Origin: CAYZTD01 sp964473335
GTDB lineage: Archaea; Thermoplasmatota; E2; DHVEG-1
Length of the DNA stretch: 7,705 nt
Direction: 5' to 3'
Assembly: GCA_964473335.1 (NCBI GenBank)
Contig: CAYYOO010000062.1
Coordinates: 1 to 7,705 of the forward strand
Notes under the pieces: model-generated
Seen by the model: the letters and a program-made list of their open reading frames with translations, nothing else
What the model was told of the DNA's origin: nothing
Databases searched by the model: none
In this document: in pieces, positions 5,833-7,705 of the stretch
How positions within the stretch are numbered: the stretch's first letter is position 1
How the letters are laid out: each line of letters starts with the position of its first letter
Made by a program: the position numbers and the translations under genes

Positions 5833-6528
5833 ATGGGAAAAAGAGTAAATTTACCATTAGATGATATTAAGGCCGCAATTGGTATTGGTGCCATGATTGT
5901 TTTTATTGCTATGGTCTTAATTGCAGGTATAGCTGCATCAGTTTTTGTTCAAACTGCAAATAAGCTTGAAATAACAGGTATGGAATCTGGTTCTCAAACA
6001 TCGGAAGAAGTTTCATCAGGTATCAGAATAATTGATATAGAAGGTCAGAAAGATGATAGAACTATTGGTGGAACATTGTATGATACAAGAATTCATAATA
6101 TGACAATGACTGTTGCCTCAAGAGCAGGTTCACCTAGTATTGACCTCAGTCAAGCGGTGCTTGAGATTTCAAATTCTACAGTTAAAAATATTTTGGTATA
6201 TAATAGTGAAGAACCTAAGTTTTCTGAAAATGTTCCTGATGATGGAGTTTTTAATAGCGTAGATGGAGCAAATAGTATTTTTGACCAGGGAGCCAATACT
6301 TTTGGTTTGATAGAACTTGAGGATGCAGATAATTCATGCGATGCCGATGCCCCTGTTATTAACCGCGGGGATATGGTAATGATGACAATAAATCTATCAG
6401 CCTGTTTTAATGGCTGTCCAAGTAGGACTGATGTTTGGGGTACAATACTTCCAGAGGGTGGTGCTGTAGCTATATTTGAATTTAGGGTTCCTGGACTTGG
6501 TTCTGATACGGTTTATGATCTGTACTAA
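5833..6528 (+). CDS. flaB: Archaellin (archaeal flagellin, FlaB/ArlB family)
   Basis: Archaellins are exported through a type IV pilus-like pathway, cut by a prepilin peptidase (FlaK/PibD) and assembled into the archaellum filament. The 231-residue protein starts MGKRVNLPLDDIKAAIGIG. A short charged leader is followed by the predicted cut after Ala14, then the hydrophobic stretch AIGIGAMIVFIAMVLIAGIA, the classic archaellin N-terminus. TANKLEITGMESGSQTSEEVSSGI continues the conserved helix. The rest looks like the exposed beta domain, ending in the family-like VWGTILPEGGAVAIFEFRVP. Three cysteines (169, 191, 195) and three N-glycosylation sequons (N89, N114, N187) are visible. ATG at 5821 would add MGCW; 5833 is preferred on promoter spacing. 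No other archaellum genes are in the window, so a pilin of another surface structure is a weaker alternative. Confidence 0.87.
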   Translation: MGKRVNLPLDDIKAAIGIGAMIVFIAMVLIAGIAASVFVQTANKLEITGMESGSQTSEEVSSGIRIIDIEGQKDDRTIGGTLYDTRIHNMTMTVASRAGSPSIDLSQAVLEISNSTVKNILVYNSEEPKFSENVPDDGVFNSVDGANSIFDQGANTFGLIELEDADNSCDADAPVINRGDMVMMTINLSACFNGCPSRTDVWGTILPEGGAVAIFEFRVPGLGSDTVYDLY

Positions 6529-6555
6529 AATATAATAAAAACCTTGTTTACAAAA

Positions 6556-7245
6556 TCATAATACTCCTGATTTTATTTTTTTAGCAATATACACAAATGG
6601 TGTGTCAAAACCTGCTACAATAACTTTCAAAATTAATGAAGTTAAAAATATTTGAAATACTATGTCCCATGGATAAAATCCAGCAAAAGCAATTAATGTA
6701 AAAATAATATTATCAAGTAATTGGCTTGTAATTGTTGAAAGATTATTTCTAAACCAAAGGTTTTTTTCTCCATACTTTTTTTTGAGTTTATCAAAAAACC
6801 AAACATCATGATTTTGTGAAATAAAATATGCAACTAAACTAGCAAATGCAATTCGTGGCATAAAAGAAAATATTGTAGATAAACTTTCACTTAGCTCTAA
6901 GTTAATTTCTTGAGAGGGATCAGGGGTAAATAATAGGGTAACTTGCATTATGATCGTCATTGAAATTAATACAAAAAAACCAATAAATACAGATTTTTTC
7001 GCATCTTTTTTTGAATGATTCTCATTTAAAATGTCTGTTACTAAAAAAAGTGATGCATAAATTACATTTCCAAGGGCCGTTACTAAACCAAATACTTCTA
7101 TTGTCTTCATCACTTGTATATTTGCAAGGATTACAGCCACACCTGTCCAAACAAATAGACCTATTTTTCCAAATAACTTGTATGCTAGTATAACTGTTAT
7201 AAAGCTAGTAATTAGCAGTCCAAACCATAATATTTCGTTTATCAT
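6556..7245 (-). CDS. Queuosine precursor transporter, YhhQ/VUT family
   Basis: This family (DUF165, formerly vitamin uptake-like) imports 7-deazaguanine precursors such as preQ0 or preQ1 in bacteria. The 229-residue protein is an integral membrane protein with about six to seven hydrophobic segments (about 3-22, 28-47, 50-70, 86-106, 128-145, 177-191, 194-215). Family motifs are clear: ANIQVMKTIEVFG (41-53), GNVIYASLFLVTDILNE (59-75), RIAFASLVAYFISQNHDVWF (131-150), and WFRNNLSTITSQLLDN (164-179) with its charged and polar membrane residues. It converges on the archaellin across 27 bases and diverges from tgt across 48 bases. Being next to tgt and near queE supports a 7-deazaguanine substrate; which one is not determined by sequence. 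Confidence 0.92.
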   Translation of the reverse strand: MINEILWFGLLITSFITVILAYKLFGKIGLFVWTGVAVILANIQVMKTIEVFGLVTALGNVIYASLFLVTDILNENHSKKDAKKSVFIGFFVLISMTIIMQVTLLFTPDPSQEINLELSESLSTIFSFMPRIAFASLVAYFISQNHDVWFFDKLKKKYGEKNLWFRNNLSTITSQLLDNIIFTLIAFAGFYPWDIVFQIFLTSLILKVIVAGFDTPFVYIAKKIKSGVL

Positions 7246-7293
7246 TTTTCAAAAAGAAAATATTTAATAGTCCTATAATTTTTCTAAATAAAA
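7246..7293. promoter_or_regulatory. Divergent promoter between transporter and tgt
   Basis: This 48-base gap must serve both genes. On the plus strand TATTTAATA at 7261-7269 is centred about 28 bases before the tgt ATG, which fits a leaderless mRNA. On the minus strand AAAATTATAG at 7273-7282 could drive the transporter with a very short leader. Neither gene has a Shine-Dalgarno. The shared gap implies that the two genes may be co-regulated. Confidence 0.55.
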
Positions 7294-7705
7294 ATGGGTT
7301 TTTTAAATTTTAAGATAAATTCAGAAGTTGGATCAGCAAGATCTGGTGTTTTAGAACTTAAACATGGTAAAGTAAAAACACCTGAATTAATGCCAGTTGC
7401 AACAAAAGCAACAGTTAAAGCCTTATCAAATGAGGATTTAAATGAATTGGGAGCGCAGATTTTGATATCTAACACATATCATTTAATGCTCCAACCAAAT
7501 GCAGATGTAATAGAGAAAATCGGCGGTCTTAATAAATTTATGAACTGGGATAAGCCACTTGTTACTGACAGCGGTGGTTTTCAAGCGTTTTCTTTGGGTC
7601 TAGGAAAAGAACACGCCGTTGGTAAAATGTTTTTTCCTGAAGAAGGAAAGGCAAGTGGTAAAAAAAAAGCAAAATCAATTGCAAAGATTAGCGATAAAGG
7701 AATTT
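7294..7705 (+). CDS. tgt: tRNA-guanine transglycosylase, bacterial type (3' end outside window)
   Basis: TGT swaps guanine 34 of GUN-anticodon tRNAs for preQ1 (or queuine) in the bacterial form; archaeal TGT acts at G15 with preQ0. The 137 visible residues follow the bacterial pattern: ARSGVLELKHGKVKTPELMP (15-34), VATKATVKALSNEDLNELGA (35-54), ISNTYHLMLQPNADVIEKIG (58-77) and TDSGGFQAFSLG (91-102). D92 corresponds to the general acid/base Asp102 of the Zymomonas mobilis enzyme. Archaeal TGTs have a different block here (DSGSFQ type, with ITNSY upstream). After FSLG there is an insertion of about 25 residues, rich in Lys and Gly, before AKISDKGI rejoins the family pattern. The nucleophilic Asp and zinc ligands lie beyond the window. 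Start: the first ATG in frame, matching the family N-terminus. Confidence 0.93.
   Translation, partial: MGFLNFKINSEVGSARSGVLELKHGKVKTPELMPVATKATVKALSNEDLNELGAQILISNTYHLMLQPNADVIEKIGGLNKFMNWDKPLVTDSGGFQAFSLGLGKEHAVGKMFFPEEGKASGKKKAKSIAKISDKGI

Noticed and set aside
6529..6555. A hairpin terminator between the convergent archaellin and transporter genes.
   Set aside because: The 27 bases are A-rich without a convincing stem; a T-rich stretch at about 6570-6582 could end the archaellin transcript but is too common in this AT-rich DNA to call.
7284..7475. Minus-strand frame at the start of tgt.
   Set aside because: It is antisense to the clearly conserved TGT N-terminus and would extend across the divergent promoter.

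Overview
The window is from an archaeon. The evidence is an archaeal exosome (Rrp4, Rrp41, Rrp42), an archaeal 20S proteasome alpha subunit, SBDS/Sdo1, eL43, RNA polymerase subunit Rpo12/RpoP and the KEOPS subunit Pcc1 in one run, plus an archaellin. The DNA is AT-rich: a hand count gives about 26% GC across queE and about 40% in sampled rows of psmA. The archaellin and the proteasome alpha N-terminus look most like euryarchaeal or Thermoplasmatota-type proteins, possibly a marine lineage. That placement is an impression from memory, not a computed one.

Layout. Positions 1-606 (+) hold the C-terminal part of adenylosuccinate synthetase (purA). It converges on, and shares its last six bases with, pcc1. 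Positions 601-4941 (-) are a compact operon transcribed psmA > SBDS > rrp4 > rrp41 > rrp42 > rpl37ae > rpoP > pcc1, with gaps of 0, 2, 13 or 23 bases. This is the classic archaeal exosome superoperon, linking RNA degradation, protein degradation, ribosome maturation, translation, transcription and tRNA modification. Positions 4942-5063 hold its promoter and a small inverted repeat. Positions 5064-5693 (-) are queE, for 7-deazaguanine synthesis. Positions 5694-5832 form a divergent promoter region with a 12-bp tandem repeat. Positions 5833-6528 (+) encode a single archaellin. Positions 6556-7245 (-) encode a YhhQ/VUT-family queuosine-precursor transporter. A 48-bp divergent gap then separates it from 7294-7705 (+), the 5' part of a tRNA-guanine transglycosylase that looks bacterial-type (queuosine), not archaeal-type (archaeosine).

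How the genes work together. The left two thirds are conserved housekeeping. The right third is more accessory: three genes of 7-deazaguanine tRNA modification (synthesis, uptake, insertion into tRNA) surround an archaellin. The most interesting point is the bacterial-type tgt beside a queuosine-precursor transporter in an archaeal genome, with an insertion of about 25 residues, rich in lysine, right after the active-site motif. Initiation signals also differ between the two parts. Several superoperon genes have Shine-Dalgarno sequences, whereas queE, the archaellin and tgt have none and have TATA-like boxes about 25-28 bases before the start codon, which suggests leaderless mRNAs. I see no tRNA, rRNA, CRISPR array or insertion sequence.
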